Shown here in pieces: positions 1 to 7,033 of a stretch of DNA of 27,833 nt. Position 1 is the first letter of the stretch. Every line of letters begins with the position of its first letter. Source of the stretch: a virus; IMG/VR virus record IMGVR_UViG_3300044985_000394, positions 1 to 27,833 of that record. The stretch is one strand, 5' to 3'. Made by a program: the position numbers and the translations under genes. Below the pieces are notes generated by a model. That model ran no database searches and was not told the DNA's origin. It worked only from the letters and a program-made list of their open reading frames with translations.

Positions 1-717
1 GGATATCCATGCGATATGGAGGATTTACAAAAAATTGCAACTAAATATAATATTCCATTGATTGATGATGCAGCACATAGTTATGGTTCAACGTATAGAG
101 GTTTTATTATAGGTGATTGTAAATATTCTAATTTCACAATGATGAGTTTTCAAGCAATTAAACACTTGACTTCAATTGATGGTGGAGCTTTATTTTGTCA
201 AAAAGAATCTGATTATGAAAGAGGAAAACTTCTTAGATGGTATGGTATTAATAGAGAAACTTTAAGACGTGATATGAGATGTGAGGAAGAGATTTTAGAG
301 TTTGGTTATAAATATCATTTGAATGATGTCTGTGCAACTGTTGGTTTAAATAATATGAGTTTAGCTGATAAAAATGTTGAGAGATGTAGAGAGAATGGTA
401 TATTCTTTGAAAAAGAATTAAGGAATATAGAGGGAATAACACTTACTCAAACAAGTGTTGACAGATTTTCTTCATATTGGTTATTTACAATCCTAGTTGA
501 AGATCGAGCATCATTTGTTCGCAAGATGGAAGCTAAAGGTATTCACGTCTCCAGAGTTCATGAAAGAAATGATATACATGACTTTGCTAAAAAATATCAA
601 TGTGACTTACCTGTGCTTGATTCAATTATAGATGATATGGTTTGTATCCCTTGTGGTTGGTGGGTTACAGATGAAGATAGAGAATATATTGTTAGGGAGA
701 TTGAGAGAGAATGGTAA
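1..717 (+). CDS. DegT/DnrJ/EryC1-type sugar aminotransferase, 5' end outside the window
   Basis: The open frame runs in from the left edge (reads GYPCD before the first in-window Met at 16), so the N-terminal third is missing. Motifs of the PLP-dependent DegT/ArnB/PseC family are visible: IDDAAHS (Asp that contacts the PLP pyridine nitrogen), then SFQAIKHLTSIDGGAL, where the Lys is the expected PLP-binding residue, and a YKYHLNDVCATVGL block matching the usual GYN-R-ND-AA-G-Q segment. Family members transfer an amino group to a keto-sugar nucleotide to make aminodeoxysugars. It heads a string of glycosyltransferase and sulfotransferase genes, so it probably supplies an unusual sugar donor for them. 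The stop overlaps the next start by 7 nt. Family assignment is strong; the sugar made cannot be told. Confidence 0.9.
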   Translation, partial: GYPCDMEDLQKIATKYNIPLIDDAAHSYGSTYRGFIIGDCKYSNFTMMSFQAIKHLTSIDGGALFCQKESDYERGKLLRWYGINRETLRRDMRCEEEILEFGYKYHLNDVCATVGLNNMSLADKNVERCRENGIFFEKELRNIEGITLTQTSVDRFSSYWLFTILVEDRASFVRKMEAKGIHVSRVHERNDIHDFAKKYQCDLPVLDSIIDDMVCIPCGWWVTDEDREYIVREIEREW

Positions 718-1319
718 TGAAATGCGAATATGGTTGTAACAAAGAAGCTGAATATTTTTTAGAATTTAAGACGACTATTAATAAATGGTGTTGTAGTGAT
801 CATTTTAATAAGTGTGAAGAAGTAAGACAAAAAAATTCTAATTCCAATAAAGGTGAAAAAAATCATTTCTATGGAAAGAATCATACAGAAAAATCTAGAA
901 AGCAAATATGTAAATCTCTGATTGGTAAAAACTCGGGAAATGAAAATCCTTTCTATGGAAAGAAACATACTAAAGAAACTAGATTAAAAATAAGTATTTC
1001 TTGTACTGGAAAAAATTTATTACATGAGAATCCTAATTGGAAAGGTGGATTATCATTTGAAGATTATTGTATGACTTGGTCTGATAAAGAATTTAGATCC
1101 TTTATAAAAGAAAGAGATGGACATAAATGTTTAAATCCCATGTGTTCATACAAAGATCCCTTTGATATTTGTTTACATCATATTAACTATAATAAAAAGG
1201 ATTGTGATCCAAATAATATTATAACTTTATGTAGAAGTTGTAATTGCTCTGCTAATTATAATAGAGAGTGGCATAAATCTTGGTATGAAGCAATCATGCA
1301 TAAAAGGAGAGTAATATAA
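711..1319 (+). CDS. HNH homing endonuclease with NUMOD3 DNA-binding repeats
   Basis: This is a free-standing mobile nuclease. From N to C it has: a Cys/His cluster (C5, C9, C27, C28, H31, C35) that may bind zinc; two to three NUMOD3 repeats (NHFYGKNHTEKSRKQI at about 51-66, NPFYGKKHTKETRLKIS at about 79-95, and NPNWKGG); and an HNH nuclease domain with zinc ligands C140, C145, C174 and C177 around the catalytic LHHINY block (H156, H157). The family nicks or cuts DNA at a specific site to spread its own gene. It is wedged into the sugar operon using a start that overlaps the upstream stop (ATGGTAATG) and ends immediately before the next ATG, so it disturbs no neighbour. A second ATG two codons in could be the real start. 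Confidence 0.93.
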   Translation: MVMKCEYGCNKEAEYFLEFKTTINKWCCSDHFNKCEEVRQKNSNSNKGEKNHFYGKNHTEKSRKQICKSLIGKNSGNENPFYGKKHTKETRLKISISCTGKNLLHENPNWKGGLSFEDYCMTWSDKEFRSFIKERDGHKCLNPMCSYKDPFDICLHHINYNKKDCDPNNIITLCRSCNCSANYNREWHKSWYEAIMHKRRVI

Positions 1320-2024
1320 ATGGTAAATACATTTAAGCATTCTGGTGGCGGGGGTGATCTGATCTATGGTCTTGCCACTATGTATAATCTTGGTGGTGGA
1401 CTTCTTCATTTAAATATTGATAAAGATAAAAAATTTTATAGAACATTACTAGAAGCTCAACCTTATATAAAATATTTAACTTATCATAGTCTTCTTGCTA
1501 AAGATTGGAGAGTATTTGCTATTGATTATGACCTTGATAAATTTAGACAACAACCTTTTCATAGTTATACAATATTAGAATGTCATGCGATGGCATTTAA
1601 ATTAAATTTTGATTTAACAAAACCCTGGTTATTTAATGTTGAACCAAATCATGTTGCTGATATTGTTATTAATGATACCGGAAAGATAAGATGGGAAGGT
1701 GTTACTATTGATTGGGAACAGTTACGTGGTTATGAAGATAGAGCTGTTTTCGTAGGTCTTGATATTGAGTATAAAAACTTCTGTAAAAATAGAAACTATA
1801 AAGTTGAAAGATATATTATTAAAGATGCTATGGAGTTTGCTCAAATAATTAAAGGATCAAAACTATATTTAGCAAATCAATCAACAGGTCTTGCAATAGC
1901 TGAAGGATTGAAGGTTCCTCGGGTTGCAGACTTATATTTGGGTAGATCGAAACAATATCCCAAAGGAAATACAGGTCATTATAAATTAACTAAAGATTTA
2001 ATAGGGAGATATCTGAATGGGTAA
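1320..2024 (+). CDS. GT-B-like glycosyltransferase (heptosyltransferase/GT9-like)
   Basis: The 234-aa product starts with HSGGGGDLIYGLATMYNLGGG, which resembles the N-terminal glycine loop of ADP-heptose:LPS heptosyltransferases (usually a G-D-ilxxlPxi pattern). Its C-terminal half contains IIKGSKLYLANQSTGLAIAEGLKVPRV, similar to the donor-binding segment of GT9 (I-x-x-a-x-l-x-i-g-x-d-S-G-x-x-H-l-A-x-a-l-g-x-P), but with AEG where the catalytic or donor His region normally lies. It is shorter than bacterial GT9 enzymes (about 320-350 aa), so it may be a reduced version. It lies in the glycan-modification operon; the ATG follows the homing endonuclease stop directly, with AAAAGGAGAG as ribosome binding site. 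Confidence 0.62.
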   Translation: MVNTFKHSGGGGDLIYGLATMYNLGGGLLHLNIDKDKKFYRTLLEAQPYIKYLTYHSLLAKDWRVFAIDYDLDKFRQQPFHSYTILECHAMAFKLNFDLTKPWLFNVEPNHVADIVINDTGKIRWEGVTIDWEQLRGYEDRAVFVGLDIEYKNFCKNRNYKVERYIIKDAMEFAQIIKGSKLYLANQSTGLAIAEGLKVPRVADLYLGRSKQYPKGNTGHYKLTKDLIGRYLNG

Positions 2025-2640
2025 AGTATTTTTAGTTTTTGGACCAGAGAGTTCAGGAAATCATCTTACATCATTATTATTACAGAAAATGGGATGCTAT
2101 TGGGAAGAACCTCAAAAGTTAAATATAGATTCATTCTTAAGAGGTGAGTGTGAGTTAAAAGATATTACAGATAGTTCAAATATTGTTTTAAGGAGAAGTA
2201 TTCCTTATGAGAGAGAATGGTTTGATCCAAAACCTGTTGGTTTAAAATTTCTTGATCTTGGTTATAGAATGTATACTGTTATTCTACAAAGAGAATGGAT
2301 GGCGACTATGTTGTCTAACTATTATCATAGATCACTAACAGTTGAGGAAGCATGGGATACCCTAGTTAAAGCAGAATTACATATTGCAGAATATTTGAAT
2401 ATACTTAATCCATTCTATATTTTAAACACATCAGCTTTAATGAAAGATCCTGAACCATGTATAAAAGGATTAGAAATATTTACAGGATTGAAGTGGCCAA
2501 AAGATATTCCCTATGATAAATATATTTACGATTCTGATATTGGAAGACATCAACTATTTATAGATCATGGATTTAATTCTATTGATAGAATGGAGCATAG
2601 AAAATATATGACAAAACCAAGACCATTGGTAAAAAGATAA
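2017..2640 (+). CDS. Sulfotransferase-like P-loop protein
   Basis: The N-terminus reads VFLVFGPESSGNHLTSLLL (residues 4-22), a P-loop-like strand-loop-helix as in PAPS-dependent sulfotransferases, where this loop binds the 5'-phosphosulfate. A second segment, ILQREWMATMLSNYYHR (about 89-105), fits the position of the 3'-phosphate-binding R-x-x-x-S helix, with Arg and Ser present. This would transfer sulfate from PAPS, or a related group, to a hydroxyl of a glycan. The start overlaps the upstream stop by 8 nt and the stop overlaps the next ATG by 1 nt, so it is translationally coupled. It could also be a nucleoside kinase-like P-loop protein; a nearby clear sulfotransferase supports the present call. 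Confidence 0.55.
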   Translation: MGKVFLVFGPESSGNHLTSLLLQKMGCYWEEPQKLNIDSFLRGECELKDITDSSNIVLRRSIPYEREWFDPKPVGLKFLDLGYRMYTVILQREWMATMLSNYYHRSLTVEEAWDTLVKAELHIAEYLNILNPFYILNTSALMKDPEPCIKGLEIFTGLKWPKDIPYDKYIYDSDIGRHQLFIDHGFNSIDRMEHRKYMTKPRPLVKR

Positions 2641-3308
2641 TGTGTATTATATCACATAAGTATAAGTTTATATTTGTAAGAGTTAGAAAAACAGCTAGTA
2701 CGAGTATGCACGTAGCATTGTCAAAATTTTGTGGTCCGTTAGATATCATTGCTCATATTGGAGATATAGATCAATTAGAATCGAAAGCAGAGCAAAACAA
2801 CTGGGGGTATTTACCAAGTAAACATCCTGTATTTTATAACCATATTCCTGCATTTCGTGTAAGAGAAATGATAGCAGAACAGGATAAAGAAATCTGGAAC
2901 AACTATTTTAAATTTTGTTTTGAAAGAAATCCTTGGGATAAAACGATATCCCAATATTATTTTCATCGTCAAAAAGGTAATCATAGTAGAGAAGATTTAC
3001 ATAAATTTATAATGACTAACTATCTCTCTCATTTTTCTGACTGGAGAATATATACAGAAGAAGATAAAGATGATGATACAATACTTGTTGATAAAATATT
3101 TAAGTATGAAGAGATGGAAAGCTCATTTGAATATTTACAAGACATTCTAAAACTACCTGAAAAAATAGTCATGCCTGAAAAAAGATTTAAAGGATGGACT
3201 AGAAAAGATCATCGTCATTATAGAGATGTTTTAACGAATGAAGAGAAAGATCAAATAGCAAAAATATTTAATAAAGAAATAAAGGAAATGGGATATGAAT
3301 TTGATTGA
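2640..3308 (+). CDS. Sulfotransferase family 2-like protein
   Basis: The 222-aa product has both PAPS-binding signatures of the Golgi-type carbohydrate sulfotransferase fold. The 5'-phosphosulfate loop is FIFVRVRKTASTSM (residues about 10-23; family form F-x-x-x-x-K-t-a-s-T-S). The 3'-phosphate motif is FCFERNPWDKTISQYYF (about 92-108; family form v-R-n-P-w-d-R-x-v-S-x-y). Such enzymes sulfate sugar hydroxyls using PAPS. The preceding gene seems to be a more distant relative, and an alpha/beta hydrolase follows with a 14-nt overlap. The product probably acts in the cytoplasm of the infected cell on a glycan or glycosylated protein; the acceptor is unknown. Confidence 0.82.
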   Translation: MCIISHKYKFIFVRVRKTASTSMHVALSKFCGPLDIIAHIGDIDQLESKAEQNNWGYLPSKHPVFYNHIPAFRVREMIAEQDKEIWNNYFKFCFERNPWDKTISQYYFHRQKGNHSREDLHKFIMTNYLSHFSDWRIYTEEDKDDDTILVDKIFKYEEMESSFEYLQDILKLPEKIVMPEKRFKGWTRKDHRHYRDVLTNEEKDQIAKIFNKEIKEMGYEFD

Positions 3309-3930
3309 AGTAAATTTGGTTGATTCTGATACTCTTCTTGTATCTTTTGGAGGATTTGCTCTTTATGTTGGTATGCCAATATCTGAGTTTAAAAGAGTTA
3401 TGACTCCACTTAATGTCAATAAAGCATTTTTAATTGATAAGGATAGATGTTGGTATTATAAAATTATGCAAGATGTGAAACATGAATTAAAAGAATTAAT
3501 TTATCATGTGAATCCGAAGTATACAATATTTTATGGATGTTCTGCAGGAGGATATGCTTCAATATTATATGGTTTATTATTAGAAGTTGATAGAGTTATG
3601 GTATTTCAAACACAAACATTTTTAAGTGAAAAGTATAGAAAAAAATATAAAGATCAAAGATGGGAAACTGAAGCTCATGAAGCACAAAATTATGCCAAGG
3701 AAGATTATCTAGATCTATGGAATCATGATAAACAATGTAAGACAGTTGTAGAGTTATTTTACTGTGAAAACTTTTATCATTCAAAAATACATGCTGATTT
3801 ATTTTACAAAAAAACTAATTATTTAAATGTTATATTAAATAAATATGAGTGTGAAAGTTATCCACTAGCAAGAAACTTAAAAAATAAAGGTGAATTGTTA
3901 TCAATATTCCAAGATAGAATGGGAGAATAA
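3295..3930 (+). CDS. Alpha/beta-hydrolase-like protein
   Basis: The 211-aa product has a nucleophile elbow YGCSAGGYAS (Ser83 in a G-x-S-x-G-G setting) preceded by a predicted strand (KYTIFY), plus an early LLVSFGG strand-loop where the oxyanion hole usually sits. A late HSKIHADL stretch (about residues 160-167) is a candidate for the catalytic His. Proteins of this kind near capsule or glycan genes often add or remove acyl groups. The start overlaps the sulfotransferase by 14 nt. It is short for the fold, so it may be minimal. The exact substrate cannot be read; a role in trimming or acylating the same glycan is inference from position. Confidence 0.6.
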   Translation: MNLIEVNLVDSDTLLVSFGGFALYVGMPISEFKRVMTPLNVNKAFLIDKDRCWYYKIMQDVKHELKELIYHVNPKYTIFYGCSAGGYASILYGLLLEVDRVMVFQTQTFLSEKYRKKYKDQRWETEAHEAQNYAKEDYLDLWNHDKQCKTVVELFYCENFYHSKIHADLFYKKTNYLNVILNKYECESYPLARNLKNKGELLSIFQDRMGE

Positions 3931-3931
3931 T

Positions 3932-4975
3932 ATGGTAGTACAAAGTGATAAATTTCATTTGAATGACTTTCCTTTAACTGTTGACAAAGCAATAGTTTTG
4001 ACATCTTGGGATGGTCATAGATTATTTCTTAAACAGACTCTTGAAAAATATATGCAGACAGGTGCTTATGTATTATGTAGTTATGACTGTAAAGGAGAGT
4101 TTCCTAAACCTGATGTTTTAAAGATTCCTCATTCCTGGGTATTTAAACATTCTACTTATGGAGCAGATAAGAGAAATGGATGGTTATGGAATATTGTTTA
4201 TGCTTCTGGAGTTTTATCTAGATTTAATAATCTTAAAGTTGTCTTCATTGGTAATGGAGATTGTATTTGGGATAACCCAAATGGAATAAATGATATTATA
4301 AAATTATTGGGTAGCGATTGTGATATGATGGCATCCTCAAGTAATGGTATTATTCATACCTGCAGTGTTATGTTTAAAGCAAATGTATTTCATAGACTTG
4401 CAGATTATATTGCAGAAACTTTAAAATATAATATACCAAAATCATATAGTCCAGAAGTTGTTCTACGAGATTTCGTTAAACATCATAATATTAAAAATAA
4501 GGCGGCATCAATTCAACCCATGTTTCCTTTTGATAATAGGTACAAGGGAATAGATCATTATAATGCATATAATCAAGATAGCACGTGGCAAAGAGTTTTA
4601 GGATTTAGAAATTTAGGTGCTGAACATAAACAATGTCCAATAGAACATTTAGAACCTATTCCTAAAAAATATATAGATTTCGATTTCAATTATTTTACAA
4701 AACATGAACAGTTGCTACATCAATATTATAAAACAAATGATAGAAGATGGTTATATAGATACTGGGCAGAAGGTGAAGACTCATATTGGAATCGAAGATA
4801 TTATCCAATTGAATATTATGGAAATGAAGTTTTAACTGATGATTCAAAGAGAAAAGAACTAGGACCTCCGTCAGAAAGACTAAATCATTTTATTAGAAAA
4901 GAATTTCAATCGTTTATTTTAAAAGATAATGAATATCATAAAAAATGGAAAGACGTTATAGAAGGGACTGAATAA
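3932..4975 (+). CDS. GT-A-like glycosyltransferase, NGDC-motif paralogue 1
   Basis: I chose the ATG at 3932 rather than the one at 3890: it lies 1 nt after the upstream stop, with a GGGAGA site just before it, and gives 347 aa. An N-terminal VLTSWDGHRLFLKQTL strand-helix is followed by a short strand VVFIGNGDCIWDNP at about residues 103-116, where NGDC sits in the position of the metal-binding DxD of GT-A enzymes. The C-terminal part is rich in Trp, Tyr and His. The next gene is a clear paralogue with the same order (TS-x-x-G-x-R/H-x-FLK, then NGDCI). Probably both transfer sugars within the same glycan. A canonical DxD is absent, so activity is not certain. Confidence 0.55.
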   Translation: MVVQSDKFHLNDFPLTVDKAIVLTSWDGHRLFLKQTLEKYMQTGAYVLCSYDCKGEFPKPDVLKIPHSWVFKHSTYGADKRNGWLWNIVYASGVLSRFNNLKVVFIGNGDCIWDNPNGINDIIKLLGSDCDMMASSSNGIIHTCSVMFKANVFHRLADYIAETLKYNIPKSYSPEVVLRDFVKHHNIKNKAASIQPMFPFDNRYKGIDHYNAYNQDSTWQRVLGFRNLGAEHKQCPIEHLEPIPKKYIDFDFNYFTKHEQLLHQYYKTNDRRWLYRYWAEGEDSYWNRRYYPIEYYGNEVLTDDSKRKELGPPSERLNHFIRKEFQSFILKDNEYHKKWKDVIEGTE

Positions 4976-5844
4976 TGACAATAACTAGAGAGATATTAAA
5001 GGATAAAAAAATATCTAAAAAAGATCGTGCGTATTATGCAGATGTTTTAAAGGGTTATGAAAACTGTGATAAATGGGCAGTTAAGGCATTGAAACCATTA
5101 GGAATTTTATTAACATCACATCCTGGAAATAGACCATTCTTAAAAGCATCTGTTGAATCTCATAAGAAACTTGGATATTGGTTAGCAGTTGTTTATGATA
5201 ATTATTGGGATCCCATTCACAAGTCAGCTACATTTGATTTACTAATGCCAAAGAGAGAAGTCTTCGATGAAATTGATACATTTATTATTTCAAGATATCA
5301 AACTTGGGGTGGAGTGTTATATCCCTATTTTTGGTGTTTGAGATTTGGACTTCAAACTATGGGAGCTTTTGAATATGTCTACTGTGCTAATGGAGATTGC
5401 ATATTAGAGAAACCAGAAAATTTTGATCAGTTGTTAGATATGATGGGAGATGCTGATATATTCGGAGTTGGTTGGGAAAAAAATAATAAGAGACCTCTAT
5501 TTAATACAACAGGATTCATTGCCAAGACTACTGCTATTAATGCTATGATGAAACACTTTCAAGATCATTTAATCCCTTTAGCTAACTATGAAAAGTATGC
5601 TCAACAAATGGGTAATACAGAAGCACGTTTTGCTAAAGCTATTTTAGAGTTGGGTTTGAAATGTGTTAAACCAAAAGAGAATCCATTTAATACACAAGTA
5701 TGGAAACCTGGTGTCGGAACTTGGTATAAGACTGTGGGTTTTAGACACATTCACGGTGAGTATAATTATTTAATGAGATATGGAAATAAAGAGGACATCC
5801 CTTGGAATTATATTGATCAAACTTATTTAAAAAGAAAGAAATAA
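4975..5844 (+). CDS. GT-A-like glycosyltransferase, NGDC-motif paralogue 2
   Basis: The 289-aa product has the layout of its upstream neighbour: ILLTSHPGNRPFLKASVESHK near residues 43-63, a VYDNYWDP segment, then VYCANGDCILEKPENF with NGDC at about 139-142, followed by a Gly/Thr-rich strand (FNTTGFIAKTTAINAMMKHF). The shared motif and adjacent position point to an old tandem duplication followed by divergence; paralogue 1 has a longer C-terminal region. It starts on the TAATG of the previous gene, so the two are coupled. This is the last gene of the operon; a short spacer separates it from virion genes. Glycosyltransferase is the best reading but rests on fold-level motifs only. Confidence 0.55.
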   Translation: MTITREILKDKKISKKDRAYYADVLKGYENCDKWAVKALKPLGILLTSHPGNRPFLKASVESHKKLGYWLAVVYDNYWDPIHKSATFDLLMPKREVFDEIDTFIISRYQTWGGVLYPYFWCLRFGLQTMGAFEYVYCANGDCILEKPENFDQLLDMMGDADIFGVGWEKNNKRPLFNTTGFIAKTTAINAMMKHFQDHLIPLANYEKYAQQMGNTEARFAKAILELGLKCVKPKENPFNTQVWKPGVGTWYKTVGFRHIHGEYNYLMRYGNKEDIPWNYIDQTYLKRKK

Positions 5845-5847
5845 ATA

Positions 5848-5870
5848 AGAACAAAATACAAAAGGGAATA
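5848..5870 (+). repeat. Intergenic repeat, copy 1 (AGAACAAAAT core)
   Basis: The 23-nt stretch starting AGAACAAAAT and ending GGGAATA recurs at 6517-6539 with about three differences. Both copies lie in short spacers flanking the same small fibre gene. In copy 2 the purine-rich end works as a ribosome binding site for a downstream ATG; in copy 1 no start codon follows at the right distance. It could be a duplicated translation signal or a promoter-proximal element. Confidence 0.45.
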
Positions 5871-5895
5871 TAACGACTAGAGAGGTTTCTATTAT

Positions 5896-6495
5896 ATGTT
5901 AAGAGATAATATTATAAGAGGTGGCGGAGTTACTTCCAATCTTGTGTGGAAAGGACCTTGGGGTGATAGTACATCTTATATTATAAATGATCTAGTCGAA
6001 AATGATGGCGATTCTTATATAGCAATAGCTGCGCACACTTCAACATTTAACGATGAACCAGGTGTTGGTGTTAATTGGCAACTATATTGGGACTTGTTTG
6101 TTGAGGGAGGACAAGACGGTGTAGATGGAGTTGATGGGGTTGGTGCATATACGAGTTGCGATAAATTAATTCTCGAAATGGAGATGGCATTTAAAACTGC
6201 ATATCTATGTCATTATAAAACGTTTACATATAATGTTAGTAAGCAATTGACTGATATAGAGATATGGACTGATTCAACAGCAACTATAAAGTTATTTCAT
6301 AAAGATTTAACATATGATGTTGAAAAGAATTTAATTCAAATAGATCTCACAAGAATTTCAGACGGATCACTTTTAACTAGCGTATTTAATTACAATGCGT
6401 CGAAACAATTAATATCAATAGAAAGAAGTGGTTACTGCTCTTGCAGTTCATCAAGTAGTTCAACTTCAAGTTCATCCTCGTCCAGTTCAACATAA
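5896..6495 (+). CDS. Small virion fibre-like protein with collagen-like patch and poly-Ser/Thr tail
   Basis: The 199-aa product has three parts. Residues about 15-70 (VWKGPWGDSTSYIINDLV...YIAIAAHTS...NWQLYW) match the aromatic pattern of carbohydrate-binding CBM5/12-type modules common in phage fibres. A short Gly-x-Asp stretch (GQDGVDGVDGVG, about 73-84) looks like a collagen-like trimer linker. A middle domain of short repeats (FTYNVSKQLTDIEIW, LTYDVEKNLIQIDL, FNYNASKQLISIERS) may be a small beta-prism. The C-terminus is an unbroken Ser/Thr tract of about 18 residues starting after YCSC. The Ser codons are mixed (AGT, TCA, TCC, TCG), so the tract is kept at protein level. It is the first virion gene after the glycan operon and shares its Ser tract type with the 961-aa baseplate protein. 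Confidence 0.68.
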   Translation: MLRDNIIRGGGVTSNLVWKGPWGDSTSYIINDLVENDGDSYIAIAAHTSTFNDEPGVGVNWQLYWDLFVEGGQDGVDGVDGVGAYTSCDKLILEMEMAFKTAYLCHYKTFTYNVSKQLTDIEIWTDSTATIKLFHKDLTYDVEKNLIQIDLTRISDGSLLTSVFNYNASKQLISIERSGYCSCSSSSSSTSSSSSSSST

Positions 6496-6516
6496 CCATA
6501 ACGAAGTTAAAAACAT

Positions 6517-6539
6517 AGAACAAAATGAAAAGGGGAATA
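6517..6539 (+). repeat. Intergenic repeat, copy 2 (AGAACAAAAT core)
   Basis: Second copy of the element at 5848-5870. Here the AAAAGGGGAATA end sits 6-7 nt before the ATG at 6546 and can serve as a Shine-Dalgarno sequence for the mini-ORF there. Confidence 0.45.
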
Positions 6540-6545
6540 GTATCT

Positions 6546-6596
6546 ATGGATAAAAAAGATACAATGAAAGTAAATCATAAGGTTAGGATTAAATAA
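6546..6596 (+). CDS. Possible 16-residue mini-protein or translational leader
   Basis: ATG with a good purine-rich site (AAAAGGGG) opens a 16-codon frame for a very basic peptide (MDKKDTMKVNHKVRIK). Its TAA overlaps the ATG of the YkgJ-like gene (TAATG), and that gene has no strong ribosome binding site other than the AAGGTTAGG inside this frame. The simplest role is a translational coupler delivering ribosomes to the next gene; a functional peptide is possible but unsupported. Confidence 0.4.
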   Translation: MDKKDTMKVNHKVRIK

Positions 6597-7033
6597 TGAA
6601 TTGTGGAAATTGCACCGAATGTTGTAGACAATTAAATATACCAGAAACCGATAGCAAAGAAGGTGATCTTTGTCAACATTGTGAAGAAGGTGTTGGTTGT
6701 AAGATATATTCTGAAAGACCGGAATCTTGTAGAATATTTGAATGTTGTTGGAAACAGATGAAAATTGCAGGAAAAGAATTAAGACCAAATGTATGTGGAG
6801 TTTTATTTGAGAAATGGTCTGACAAAGTAATAGTTGGTTCAACAGAAAACAAATTATCAAAATTAATTCTTAATCAAATAGAATATTTTAAAAACGAAGG
6901 TATCTCTATTTTAATAGTAAATCAAAATGAAAAAACGAGAACTTTTTATGTAGCAGATGGTCATACGGTAGAATCTGTTAAGGAGGAGATTAAATGGCGG
7001 CACCAAGCTATACAGAAGACCTTACAGATATAG
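6596..7033 (+). CDS. YkgJ-like cysteine-cluster protein
   Basis: The 145-aa product begins CGNCTECCRQL and continues CQHCEEGVGCKIYSERPESCRIFECCW. This is the C-x2-C-x3-CC...C...GC-x-IY-x-x-RP-x-x-C-R-x-F signature of the YkgJ (UPF0153, Fe/Zn cluster-binding) family. The metal and reaction of the family are not settled; it has been linked to zinc or iron-sulfur binding. The C-terminal half (VCGVLFEKWSDKVIVGS... YVADGHTVESVKEEIK) is a small alpha/beta part. It is unusual to see it inserted between virion fibre genes. Its last 40 nt overlap the next CDS in another frame, and the next gene's strong AAGGAGG site lies inside it. Confidence 0.8.
   Translation: MNCGNCTECCRQLNIPETDSKEGDLCQHCEEGVGCKIYSERPESCRIFECCWKQMKIAGKELRPNVCGVLFEKWSDKVIVGSTENKLSKLILNQIEYFKNEGISILIVNQNEKTRTFYVADGHTVESVKEEIKWRHQAIQKTLQI

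Noticed and set aside
6507-6860. 117-codon minus-strand frame opposite the YkgJ-like gene
   Set aside because: Its Leu/Ile/His-rich composition is the usual antisense product of an AT-rich gene; the plus strand carries a clear family motif.
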